Position numbers and translations under genes: made by a program. Of a DNA stretch of 64,000 nt, positions 23,601 through 31,500 are shown piece after piece. Source of the DNA: Strongylocentrotus droebachiensis (lineage: Eukaryota; Echinodermata; Echinoidea; Camarodonta; Strongylocentrotidae). Under the pieces are notes generated by a model. The model saw only the letters and a program-made list of their open reading frames with translations, was not told the DNA's origin and searched no databases. Every line of letters begins with the position of its first letter. The stretch's first letter is position 1. The stretch is taken from NCBI GenBank assembly GCA_035222895.1, contig JAVYIG010002203.1:1-64000 (forward strand), given 5' to 3'.

Positions 23601-24021
23601 CTAGTTATTTGTAAGTGAGCCTTTTCTGAAGTCCAAGTTGATATTGTTGTCTTCTACTTTTCTATTCAAATGCACACATCAATGTGACTATTAAAGTCAG
23701 CAATTGCTTTTGCATTTAGGCCTAGATCTACTGTAGTACAGTAGTAGGGTCTATGATACAGTACAGGTACCTCGTATTTGCTGGAGCAAGTGTGCCGCTC
23801 GCTGACGACGTGCAGCCAGGGCCCCGGGACCTGGCACCTGGCTCGGCCACCGATAGTGCTAGTGGCCGTTGTATCAACTCTGTCAAATTCTGAACGACTG
23901 AAGCTGCCTCTTGATCTTGAAGTTGATGCTTGATGAGATAATTCCTAAAGCAGCTTTTCCAAGCCTCTGCCTCGTGTATATCATCACTTGACGAAGATGA
24001 CGTGGACGGAATGTTCTCCAT
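7692..24021 (-). CDS. Gene A: predicted homeodomain-like / GTF2I-like repeat / TRAF-like domain protein, 11 coding exons, 744 aa
   Basis: Coding exons (minus order): 24021-23771, 21709-21595, 20094-19977, 19037-18835, 17158-17005, 16528-16448, 15736-15575, 13739-13668, 11612-11568, 10197-10156, 8683-7692. Each junction reads AG/GT, and the phases sum to 2235 nt without a stop. The start ATG at 24021 lies in a strong context (GCCATGG). Domains: Ser/Asp-rich N-terminus (1-83); homeodomain-like helices with QIKNFIDNRRRK (about 84-140); helical, possibly HMG-like segment (about 145-210); GTF2I-like repeat (about 290-361) with GMPPGIPFRRPGTYG; acidic linker (362-385); NLS-like GERPRRQKKRKRQNA (386-400); coiled-coil-prone region; TRAF/MATH-like C-terminus (about 630-744) with GSGTHLSLK and FPKVIEKDVVENEALG. 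The likely role is a nuclear DNA-binding regulator with a TRAF-type oligomerisation module (inference). No upstream noncoding exon was identified. The joining of exon 10 to exon 11 rests on phase and splice sites only. Confidence 0.7.
8684..10155. other. Intron 10 of gene A
   Basis: Bases 8820-8930 are conserved with the matching introns of B, C and D (GATAATTACAGAAGCA-like). A possible TIR element spans about 9225-9762 (AAAGGACCACTCT / AGAGTGGCCCT). No further exon seen. Confidence 0.45.
10156..10197 (-). CDS. Gene A exon 10 (14 aa, basic)
   Basis: The 42-nt exon reads GKMQRKSPREHEKT across its phase. The acceptor follows CTAACCAACAG and the donor is CAG/GTACTG. It adds basic residues next to the NLS-like exon 9. 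It is short, so it is less certain than the others. Confidence 0.5.
10466..10800 (+). mobile_element. tRNA-derived SINE
   Basis: An A-box-like TGGTCTAGTGG and a B box GGTTCGAGTCCC stand at pol III spacing, followed by a non-tRNA body (CCTTTGGCAAGACGTTTATC) and an AT-rich tail. The acceptor ends do not pair as in a real tRNA. It lies in intron 9 of gene A. Confidence 0.7.
11076..11445 (+). mobile_element. LINE reverse-transcriptase C-terminal fragment (CR1/L2-like), frameshifted
   Basis: Two overlapping frames read LEKVQTRCIRLC, RRQKTDLIDTYKYLHDI and then RTRTKLAGHFCSNRVVQPWNSLPND and SAPTVATFKRKL. These are the conserved closing motifs of non-LTR ORF2 proteins. A frameshift near 11270 breaks it. 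It sits antisense in intron 9 of gene A. Confidence 0.8.
11568..11612 (-). CDS. Gene A exon 9: basic NLS-like peptide
   Basis: The 45-nt exon encodes GERPRRQKKRKRQNA. The acceptor is TGTTTCAG and the donor CAG/GTAATC. The run RRQKKRKR is a classical monopartite nuclear localisation type, fitting a nuclear protein. Confidence 0.6.
11820..12312 (+). mobile_element. Repeat element with TGCCTCCG / CGGAGGCA ends and internal about 155-bp units
   Basis: Inverted ends GATGCCTCCG (11830) and CCGGAGGCAT (near 12303) bracket three diverged units, each ending with a variant of GGTTCTTGAGATAACGCGATCACAAG. A GACGGACGGAC motif occurs near the right end. Confidence 0.65.
12420..13667. other. Intron 8 of gene A: AT-rich with C-run and (GA)n
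   Basis: Bases 12425-12503 are a tandem duplication of a 39-40 bp unit (ATATTTGTTTTCACTACCTA). Bases 13110-13290 hold a poly-C run and a GA-rich tract related to the GGACAACTACCCCC repeats at 35540 and 41406. No exon seen. Confidence 0.55.
13668..13739 (-). CDS. Gene A exon 8: acidic linker
   Basis: The 72-nt exon encodes VSEEEGDIAEPEVQDSEDAL followed by PVP. The acceptor is ACATTAG and the donor CCAG/GTAATAC. The acidic composition suggests a flexible or activating linker between the GTF2I-like repeat and the NLS. Confidence 0.65.
13813..13999. mobile_element. TTAA-type MITE family, copy 2 of 3
   Basis: TTAAAGCCCCACTG at the left and GGCTTTAAAG at the right bracket the interior TGCGCCCTCTATATAGC. 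Confidence 0.55.
14315..14560. mobile_element. Foldback element with about 55-bp arms
   Basis: GACAAACTATCACTTCCGAG and its complement around 14500-14525 enclose a nested hairpin (GCTATCTTTCCGAAGCGAAG / GGAAAGATAGC). It lies in intron 7 of gene A. Confidence 0.7.
14740..14840. repeat. Direct repeat plus 15-bp-arm hairpin
   Basis: ATCTTCAGTGAAAGT is repeated twice, and the second unit ends in a palindrome, CACTGTGTAGATAGT/ACTATCTACACAGTG, at about 14804-14836. Confidence 0.7.
15043..15312 (+). mobile_element. tRNA-Ser-like SINE
   Basis: The head GATCGAGTGGTTTAAGGCGC resembles the A-box region of tRNA-Ser/Leu, and GGGTTCGAATCC is the B box. GTGTTGTG and CACAAC can pair as an acceptor remnant. 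The body (CTCCACCCAGGTGTTAAATG) is also found at 16675, the tRNA-less 3' part of a second copy. Confidence 0.7.
15320..15492 (+). mobile_element. Tc1/mariner-type MITE (CAGTCAAACCTG), copy 1 of 2
   Basis: The ends are CAGTCAAACCTGTCTATAGC and CAGGTTTGACTG, next to TA on the left. A second inverted copy is at 17332-17505. Confidence 0.7.
15575..15736 (-). CDS. Gene A exon 7: second half of the GTF2I-like repeat
   Basis: It encodes KCLGKPRTGYDRIGAGEVRV, then TGMPPGIPFRRPGTYGRKTK and IRILQEAVNIKFS. The order ALG/CLG, Y-D-R-I, V-x-V-x-G-hP-x-G-I-P-F-R-x-P-x-T-Y-G, I-L, I-K-F matches the core of TFII-I repeats. The acceptor is TTCGCAG and the donor TTTTCAG/GTGAGT. Confidence 0.75.
16448..16528 (-). 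CDS. Gene A exon 6: first half of the GTF2I-like repeat
   Basis: It encodes TTSRSLESLGDEALRSRVQA followed by HFNAAY, matching the helix LR-x-x-V-x-x-x-F-N-x-x-Y that opens TFII-I repeats. The acceptor is TTTTTAG and the donor ACA/GTAAGT. Confidence 0.75.
16668..16850 (+). mobile_element. SINE 3' body with (TTA)n tail
   Basis: It shares CCACCCAGGTG...AAATGGGTACC with the SINE at 15043, and ends GAGCGCTATACAAGAACCCA followed by (TTATTA)n. Confidence 0.6.
17005..17158 (-). CDS. Gene A exon 5
   Basis: It encodes CKAMNELGYESLFLAVHRTE, DAYNQTGTEQALVVAHQKKL and ISSLSSAAIQE. The acceptor is TTGTGTAG and the donor GAAG/GTGAGA. Predicted helical; no family recognised beyond its place before the GTF2I-like repeat. 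Confidence 0.7.
17332..17505 (-). mobile_element. Tc1/mariner-type MITE (CAGTCAAACCTG), copy 2 of 2
   Basis: It ends ATAGACAGGTTTGACTG followed by TA; the interior is the reverse complement of the copy at 15320. It lies in intron 4 of gene A. Confidence 0.7.
18046..18243. mobile_element. MITE with TIR AAGGGGCTGTAGCATG
   Basis: AAGGGGCTGTAGCATG at the left is matched by CATGCTACAGCCCCTT at the right. TTAA precedes it and TTCAA follows, so a TTAA target is possible. Confidence 0.75.
18488..18784 (+). mobile_element. MITE family 'GTTTCACAAAGATC', copy 2 of 3
   Basis: It has the same ends and interior as 7016-7330 (GTTAGCATCTTTGAAAATAT). Its right end reaches to within about 50 bp of the donor of gene A exon 4. 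Confidence 0.8.
18835..19037 (-). CDS. Gene A exon 4: helical, possibly HMG-like segment
   Basis: It encodes DDYLGKEEKLKLAHDSWKEL, RNDPTTLAKLKSLKEEGAKE and a Lys/Arg/Trp-rich end KLLMRKWVKDIDNK. The W-K-E-L and LAKLKSLKEEG spacing recalls HMG-box helices 2-3, but the match is weak. The acceptor is ATTATAG and the donor AAA/GTAAGT. Confidence 0.7.
19430..19900. repeat. Dispersed repeats in intron 3 of gene A
   Basis: Bases 19430-19570 are the inverted copy of 6590-6777. Bases 19575-19620 and 19800-19925 belong to a family (CCCATATACATCTTTCTGTG, TACTTATATGCT) also found near 21210, 22690, 40745 and 60935. Confidence 0.6.
19977..20094 (-). CDS. Gene A exon 3: homeodomain-like helix 3 and extension
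   Basis: It begins NFIDNRRRKEVKATQDKISK and continues TGNRRLYDIFMSQELNKYC. Joined to exon 2 it completes QIKNFIDNRRRK, with Asn and Arg at the positions equivalent to homeodomain N51 and R53. The acceptor is TGCTTGCAG and the donor TGTG/GTAAGA. Confidence 0.75.
20264..21594. other. Intron 2 of gene A
   Basis: Mostly AT-rich with no exon seen. Bases 21030-21300 match repeats near 60745-60990. It includes the tandem duplication at 21135-21480 and a C-run at 21490-21510. Confidence 0.5.
21135..21480. repeat. Tandem duplication, two 173-bp copies
   Basis: The copies start at about 21135 and 21308 with CAAATGCCTTCATATTCTAA and end with TTTTTGTCGGCCGAGATCA. They are nearly identical, so the duplication is recent. 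Confidence 0.85.
21595..21709 (-). CDS. Gene A exon 2: homeodomain-like helices 1-2
   Basis: It encodes EYLNGLWNKGMTNSKTGEAK and RLMTEAVAVTKMKYSQIK. The acceptor is TTTCACTAG and the donor AAG/GTAAAT. Two amphipathic helices precede the helix-3 motif in exon 3, as in atypical homeodomains. Confidence 0.75.
22380..23030. repeat. Intron 1 of gene A with about 125-bp tandem duplication (22794-23030)
   Basis: GACTGAGTGACAATTAGT ... AAATCATAAATTTTGCATGT occurs twice in tandem. A dispersed repeat fragment lies at 22640-22745. Confidence 0.7.
23031..23593. mobile_element. Foldback element with about 134-bp TIRs and nested terminal hairpins
   Basis: Left arm 23031-23164 and right arm 23460-23593 are near-perfect complements. 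Each arm begins with its own palindrome (GGCTCTCTCGAA ... TTCGAGAGAGCC). The ORFs across it (e.g. 23128-23598) are read-throughs of the repeat. It sits about 180 bp from the donor of gene A exon 1. Confidence 0.8.
23771..24021 (-). CDS. Gene A exon 1: start codon and Ser/Asp-rich N-terminus
   Basis: The ATG at 24021-24019 has context GCCATGG. It encodes MENIPSTSSSSSDDIHEAEA, then WKSCFRNYLIKHQLQDQEAA and an Ala/Pro/Gly-rich end. The donor is ACGAG/GTACCT. The open frame continues upstream to a further in-frame ATG at about 24121, so the start could be earlier. Confidence 0.65.
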
Positions 24022-24267
24022 GGCGTGAAAGGCCTTGCTAAATTCAGGTTGAATCCTAACTTGAAAATGACAAACATCGAACCAGAGACAAAAAAATGTA
24101 CACACACATGCATGCGCATGCAACGCATACGCATGGTCTGGTGGGGGAGTTCCCCATCTCTGTCAAGTGCCGCGCGCGCCGCATGCAACGCGATGCTTGA
24201 GATGGCATGCAAGCTGATTGCGGAGCAGAGATAAGATGAGAGCTAGAGATAATGCACCTATAATAGC

Positions 24268-24571
24268 CAGTGGCGGATCCAGGGCGAGGCGGGTCCCCTC
24301 CCCTGGGAAAAATACAGTTAAAAACACGTTAATTTTACCCTTTTTTGAAGATGGGCTCTGGGGCCCATCTCCAAAAAAAAGGCCCCTCGCCAGGCGCTCA
24401 AGGGAGGTGCGATTTTTCCAATTTTCGAGCGCAATTTTTTTAAAACTAAATAGTGCTCGTTTACCCCGCCCTCCCCCCCCCCCCCCCCTGGATCTCGCCG
24501 CTAAATATTCTCTCACGAATTGGGCCCCCTCTTTGACCCCCTCCCCTGCCACCGGCTGGATCCGCCCCTAG
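24268..24571. mobile_element. hAT-like MITE
   Basis: The ends are CAGTGGCGGATCCAGG and CTGGATCCGCCCCTAG, the GGCGGATCC termini common to hAT MITEs. An 8-bp TSD was not recognised. It lies about 250 bp upstream of the gene A start. Confidence 0.65.
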
Positions 24572-24599
24572 TAGGCTATGTCTATACTTGGACACTAGT

Positions 24600-25599
24600 G
24601 TTACTATTATTGTCCCCGGTCTCCCCTACTGATGGGGGGGGGGGGGGTGGGGTGGCATCTGAACAACCAATGCTCAATACTCGATCCATGGTGTGTTGGG
24701 AGGGGGGGCTGTGGACACTAACTGTAACCTCTGTAAGACGATGGCAACAACAATATTTTCATTAATTTATTTCCACGTCAAGATAAAACCATAATTATAT
24801 AATCATCAAAATAGAAACATATATTGAGATATCTGAAGTGGTAGGATCATGAAAACATGAAAATGGCTAGCTTGTTAAAAATAACCTTTACAAATTTCTC
24901 TCAACCTTTTTTTTTTTCGGTTTGGGAGGATAAGGGACATTAAGAGTTACATTATATAACATGAATAAATATCACATTAAATTACAAGTATAGCTAGCGC
25001 CCAATCAGCTGATAAAATAACACACCCTTCAACGTTGACAGTAGACTTTGCCATTCCTCTCATTCTGTATCGTTCTTCTCGACGGTTATTTTGGGGTATC
25101 GCGCGTTTAATTGAAGAATAAAAAATATATATAAAACAGACAGAGGATGGACTAGGTCTATATAAGAAACCCCGTTTATGCTTACCATTCTAAAAACCCG
25201 TGAAACATATTATGATGGCATGGTTAAGAATGGAAAAAATACCCTCTTTCATCAAATCATCAAATTCCAAAGAAATTCATGAAAACGTAATTAACTCTTC
25301 CCGGAATAGGTCCCATTTTCTAAACTCTTGTGCCTATATTATGTAGACAATCTATTTTGAATCTGTATTAATCCCTATCAGTATCATTGACTTGAGCATA
25401 CATCTACCTATCAAAGGTCATAATGTTTTGACTCTATTCGTGTATCCTATGTATAATTAATTTTGTAAACCATGTGATATAGTTTTACTATGAAGAACGT
25501 ACTATATGCTAGTTACTAATTGTTTATACAATTAACTTTCCAAAACTTAAAAAGGGATTTAACTCTAACAACATGTAAATTTCAGTTTGTAGGCAATTC
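24600..25599. other. Upstream flank of gene A, no gene seen
   Basis: G-run at about 24636; otherwise AT-rich. No CpG island or promoter motif that I can support. Confidence 0.4.
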
Positions 25600-27602
25600 A
25601 AAACATATCTCTTTTTAATTAATGCAAAGATTGTTAAGTGCTAAGGTAGTATTATTTGAAAATAAAAATATACAGACTCCTTTGTTGAATAAGAAAAACC
25701 GTAGAATTCTTTATGGTTTTTTGTTTTCGTGATTCTTTTTAATAGAAAATACATTCTTCTCAATTAAAAAGGATGACATTTTGATACAGAGTGCTTATTT
25801 CATCTAAATATGAAAATTATGTACAGCTGTTAAAAAAAAAGAATAAGAAATAATAAATTTATCCGGACAATAAACGCATATTGAATTGAAAATGCGGATC
25901 ATGAATTTCATTCCATTATCAAGATGTATACATATAAAATATTTTATTCAGTCTTGCCAATACCTGAAGATAAAATATCACTACATTGTAGCAAAAACCT
26001 AGGCAAACTGTAATTTCCTATATCAAATAGGAAATATCTAACATACAATATTCTTTTGACACAACTGCTCGACCACTAATATTTGATTTGATTTGATTTA
26101 TTTTTCCACTCAAAAATAATATCCACAATTAAAAAAAAAAAATATATATATATATATACACCATACAGTATTACAATATATAATAGAACAAATGAATTAT
26201 ACAAAAAAAAAAAATACAAATAATTATCTACGACACAAAATAAGTTCACAGAGTACATTTAAGTTTGAGAATAAGACAAAATATTTGATATTGCTTGATA
26301 TAACTAAGAGGGAATCTCAGAAAAGCTATACTTGTTGAGCGAGCCGAGATTCCCAATATAAAGTAAGTACTAGACCATTGTCAGCGCCAATTAAGTCAAT
26401 AGTATGGCCGGAAATAAACCAAGCAGTACTTAATATAAAGATGATTAGTACAACGAATTGAAGGAAACCAACGAAGCAAACATATTGAAACTTGTCGTCT
26501 TGCAACCCGGCCTTTTTCCCTTTCTCTTTGATTGTTTGTTCTTTATTCTTTTTTACATTGCCCGATTTGGCTTTTCGTCCATTCTTAGCTCTGATTAACT
26601 CTGATGAGTGGAAGACGAAAATTTTCATTTTTTTTTAATCGTTGGTATTCTAATAAAATGCATTTAAAATGTCCCTGAATTAGCATACAAATATATTGTT
26701 CATATACCTTACTTAAATGATTATACTTTGTTACAAAATACATGCATAAGTCAAAAACTCGTTAAGAAAACAGCTATTTCTAGCTTATTTCCCCAAAAAA
26801 ATATAAATTTAATTTTCCAACAGACTTATTGAGGTGAAATGCATACAATAAGACATAACAACAAAGGGCCAATATACAAAAAAAAAGGTGCAAACCATTA
26901 CATCAACCACAATGATTAACCATGATCAAAATCATTATTGTAATTCGTTGTCTTTCAATCTAAAATGGGTATTTGCTACATAAATCATTCAATAATAAAT
27001 AATTCATTCACAATTTTGTATCAGATATTCCCGTAGATTAATTTCAATTTCCTTAATAGAATAAATATTTACTGAAAAATAGATTTGCCCTGTGGGAATA
27101 ACGCGCGCAGGAAGGAATTTGGCATTTGCTTTATTAGTGAGAATTTACATTTTCAAAGAGACTATCTACATTCGTATGCAAAGCAAAACTGTCAACTTCC
27201 TAATATGGACCATAGAGTGTCAATTTTGGTCATGTAAGTAATTTTCTACAAATTTCTGTTAGTTTCCCTTTCTAACATATTTTAAAGAGTGCATGACGAG
27301 GCAGTACAAATATTAACTTCTTCTTCTTCTCTTCTTCTTCTTCTTCTTCTACTCCTTTTTTTGATGAAAGAAGAAAGATTTACATTAATCTGGAGCGAGT
27401 TTAGAACTGCCAATTAAATATTTACATTTGCTATGAGATTATTTGCTTTTTCCAGATTATACCTGCCCAAACCAAAAGGATGTTCATTGTTCCAGAATAG
27501 TTTGGAACCTTTGAGGACAACATGAAGCAATTCATTTTTCCTAATGTGAAAACGAAATAATTCTGTTTTGAAAATAGTAATGTTCCATACGACTGAATTA
27601 AT
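25600..27602. repeat. Segmental-duplication flank of gene B (paired with about 50.7-59.2 kb)
   Basis: Landmarks shared in order with the D region include ATATACAGACTCCTTTGTTG (25672/50750), ACACAACTGCTCGACCACT (26060/57570) and TTAAATATTTACATTTGCTA (27412/59010). This copy lacks the THAP and hAT-like insertions present in the other, so it preserves both empty sites. Confidence 0.8.
26326..26628 (-). CDS. Doubtful small ORF, 100 aa with one hydrophobic segment
   Basis: It has a Lys-rich N-terminal half (about residues 17-45) and a hydrophobic stretch FVGFLQFVVLIIFILSTAWF typical of one membrane helix. The duplicated copy at 57830-58090 is broken by a stop in its first codons and is strongly diverged, so coding function is not supported. 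Not recognised. Confidence 0.2.
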   Translation of the reverse strand: MKIFVFHSSELIRAKNGRKAKSGNVKKNKEQTIKEKGKKAGLQDDKFQYVCFVGFLQFVVLIIFILSTAWFISGHTIDLIGADNGLVLTLYWESRLAQQV

Positions 27603-28513
27603 CTAAGGTGTGATTACCTCATCCCAAGATACAATGAGAGTTATTGTGAGCTTGCCATTCCTCTTGTACCCAAGGGCCTCGTTTTCTACCACATCTTTTT
27701 CTATTAGCTTCGGAAATTCCACAATGTGTGCACCACTGGCTACTTCGGAATCAATGGATTTCTTCCGCGTTTCCTCATCATCGGAACTATTAACAACACG
27801 AGCTTCAAAGTGGCACCGAGTCGGAAGGTCTCCGGTTACCTTTAACGAAAGATGCGTGCCGTGCCCACTACCAAATCCAAGCAGAAAGAGTTCGACTCGT
27901 AGGTTGTCGTCTGTTGGAAGTAGTATCTGCGATGCCCGTTCATACTTCAGAGAGTCGTACGGAATGAGATGGGTTGACGTTTTCTGTTGGTTGTAGTGGT
28001 CCTTCGTCTTCAATTTTCGCATATCTTCCATTAGGGCGGCCACGATGGACTGGAAGGCCTTCATCTCATCTTCATGTGAGCTAACAGAGTCGCGGAGTGA
28101 CCTCATATTCTCGACAGACTTAGTGTGACGTGTGTTGCTCCGGACGCAATGACTATGATACCCTTTGCTCAGCTTTTCATGGCCTTCAGCGGTGCGGGAT
28201 AGTGAATCCATAACACTGCTAAGTTCTAATTGGCCAAAACTAGCTGCACCTGTGGGAATTGGGATTGCTTCAGAACGTGCAGGGGTGATGTCAGGATTCC
28301 GGAGGTCGCCAGCACCTGAAGCTAAATGAAAGTTGGAATCTCTGACACTAATGACCGAGATCTCTGCGACTGGTTCCGGGACTTGGTACACTTGGTGGTT
28401 GACCTCATCCTTAGCCCCACCCTCGGCTCCACCTTCCTCTACACCCCTCTTTGCACTTTCAGTCACATCTGCTCTCCTCTCTGGATTCTGAGTTACCTGC
28501 ATTCGCGGCGAAT
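27603..28513 (-). CDS. Gene B exon 3: TRAF-like terminal exon
   Basis: It opens DSPRMQVTQNPERRADVTES after the acceptor and stops at TAG 27603-27605. It is open throughout, with the complete set of motifs seen in A and C. Confidence 0.75.
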
Positions 28514-31500
28514 CTGCATTGAATCGTATTAGATGTAATGTTGCACATCAATGGCCGAAATATGGAACATTTAGATTCTTATGGCACTGTCATGTTTTCT
28601 GTTGAAGTTAGCTTAAAGGCAGGTATTCTACTAACACTGTAAATTTCCATCTGCTACTCACAATATCCTGATGTGTCGACAGCTGTGTCCCATAATGCAT
28701 CACCAACTTATTAGAGCACCTGATGATGCTTGGGCACAGGTACCGGAAAATCACTCTATATTATTATGCACACATTCACCGAAAGAAGGCGCTATTGAAA
28801 GTACATTACAGCAGTGGTATATTTCGATCTCGATAACATAACCTGCCTTTAACCAATGATCAACAGTCTTAAATGTTATAATCGTCTTGGAGAATAACAG
28901 GAACAAAAACAAAAACTAGAAATGCAATCGTGTCACAACGATGTGCGTGCAATGACGCCGTGTTTCTACGTGTCGAACGAAAGAGCTTCTCTCGGACTAT
29001 CCAGAGCAATTTGTACGAAGTCTTTAGCTTCTGTAATATTGGAGACAGGTAGGGCGAAAGAAAGGCCTCGATAGTGACCTTGATGGGATGGTAGTGACTA
29101 TGCCTACGATGTTTGAAAGAAATTGGGATAGGGGAAAGAACCTAGAAAGGGCTCGCAAGCACTGCGTGCAAAAACAAATGGGATTAGTTGCACGTTCGTC
29201 ATTGCAATCAAGATCGTTCTAGGGGTCAAAAGCGTGAACCCGATTTGCCCCCATAGACAAATGCGTGTAATGCATGGGCGGAAAACGTACAGGATCTGTA
29301 TTATGACCGGAGTTAAATTGTTTTTTCTCTCTCTCTTTATGTCTCTTTATGGGCCGTATATGGTATCATTGGAAAGAGAATTTCATGGTCGTTATTGTAA
29401 ATTACTCTCTTTTATTATATGATAATCCTATCGAAACATGTGATGTAAAATAGATTTAAAGGACAAAATGGCGTCTTAAATGGCCCCCTTGACCAATTTC
29501 AAAAATCCGGCCAAGAGGTGCCCTGCGTATTGCATCTCGGAATGTCATTGCAAATTTTCAAGGAAAAAAAAGGATGTTTAGGGGGCGAAAAGTAGTCTGA
29601 AAAAATGACGTCATGGCCGATAAGTGTTATAATCGGGCGGAATTCGTATAGTGACCCTTGTTCAAATGCGATTTACTCACAATTTTCTGTGTAAACATAT
29701 ACCATACTTGGTATCATTCGAAAGGGCACTTCATTGCGGTCAGTTTGACACCATTGTCATCTGCACGCAATGTACTGCACGCATTAAAGGCGCTATTACG
29801 TAATGCATAGCAAATTCATCATTTTTGACGATAACTTTGCAACGAGTGCATTACAATTTATTAAACTTTACAGACAGTTGTCACGTATATGGATACATAT
29901 GAGTGCCAAGTTTCATTGGTGTAGGTATAAAGATCGCCATTTTAGAGCAAGTTTAAGTTATTTTGGAATTTTCTTGAAAATGGCGAATTTGGAGGGCATT
30001 TTTCTCAAAGTCAGTCAGTGTAAGGGTATATAATTTTGTATATGGCTGGAAAGGGCATATCTTCAAGTATCTAAATCCAAAAAAGGGTACGGATTTGCCA
30101 AGCCATAATGGAGATACGGCCATAGAAAGAAAGCCAATTCCCAGAACTTTAGAGGGCGCTATTAACGTTTTGCAAAGCCAATAGAGCGTGAAATTTGGCA
30201 TGGCTATGAGCAATTATGAGATACAGATACTGTGAGATTTAAATACAAAACGGAATTTATATGAGAAAGTTATGGCAGTTTTAGATTATTTAGGGGTCAT
30301 TTTTTCAAGAATTTGAGAGATTGTTGACGGAGACGGTTTCAGATTTGAATTTTGAGTATGAAGATGGCATTTTGAAGGGCAGGTTATACGTCGCGGATTA
30401 AAGAACATCTCTTAGACTATCTAGAGGAATTTGTTAGAAGTTTGTAGGATCTAGGATAGTGGAGATAGGAAGGAAGAAAGAAAGGCCTTAAAATGGACCA
30501 GAAACGGACAAAATGGCGCCTGGACGGTCATGCATGAGTGATTTTGAAAATCGAAAAAGTAGGTGACCTTGATGAGATGCTAGAGACTATGCCTATGAAA
30601 TTTGAAATGAAAAGGACATGAGGAAAGCACCTAACTAGGAATCACAAGCACCATGTGTAAAACGAATGCGATTTTCGGACGAGGAATATAAGGAGAATAT
30701 TAATGGGGCAGAATGTGAACGAAAACAAGGCAATGACGAAGGTTCGTCATTGCAATAAGAGAGGGATGTTTGGGCTGCCGTATGTAACGAGTATAGACAC
30801 CGACATGGTTCAAGATGGAAAAATCAAGACAGGTTTAAGAATAAGAGGTGGACCTGCAATGGTATAGCGGGGGTCAAGACATCATTGAAGAGGCATCGGA
30901 AATATTACATTCATAAAATGCAAAGGAACAAGGATGTATAGATTAAAGCGATGTGGGGATAGACCACATCGTCTTCTAATTTCCCCGTTGCTTTGATCAC
31001 CTAGTGACTGGGTGACCAGAAATTCGCTCTTGCCTGACCGGGCTTTATTTCGTCAAAAGTATGGGGCCATGCAGGTTGGCGTTGCAATTGGATTGTAATA
31101 ATAGCCTAATAGTCCACTCCAAATTTTATTAAACCGAAACGGAAATTCTTTTTGCCCAATTAATCGTGAGCCCGGCAGCCAATGAGCAGCGCCAGATCGA
31201 CGTTGGCTCTATCCCTTATTGTTGAACGCCAAACAAAGTAGCAACAACTCCCTTCTTTTAACGTCTTTTGGTATGACGCGGCCGGGGTTCGAACCCACGA
31301 CCTCCCGGTTGTGAGGCGGACGCTCTACTGACTTAGCCAACACTCTGGTTTAGCCTCAGCGTTGGGGTAAGAGTTAGGTAGCCCAATACGATGGGTTCTA
31401 GAGTTGAAATATTTGAAAATTACCGGCAGCACCGATAATTTTTTTTATTATTCAATTTCTCGAAAGCAGAAGTGTCTTAGGGGTCTAAATTGTCTAGAGC

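Noticed and set aside
31265-31345. tRNA-Val gene on the minus strand
   Set aside because: Internal promoter and anticodon-like arm are recognisable, but the terminal stem is not complementary and it is followed by a SINE body.
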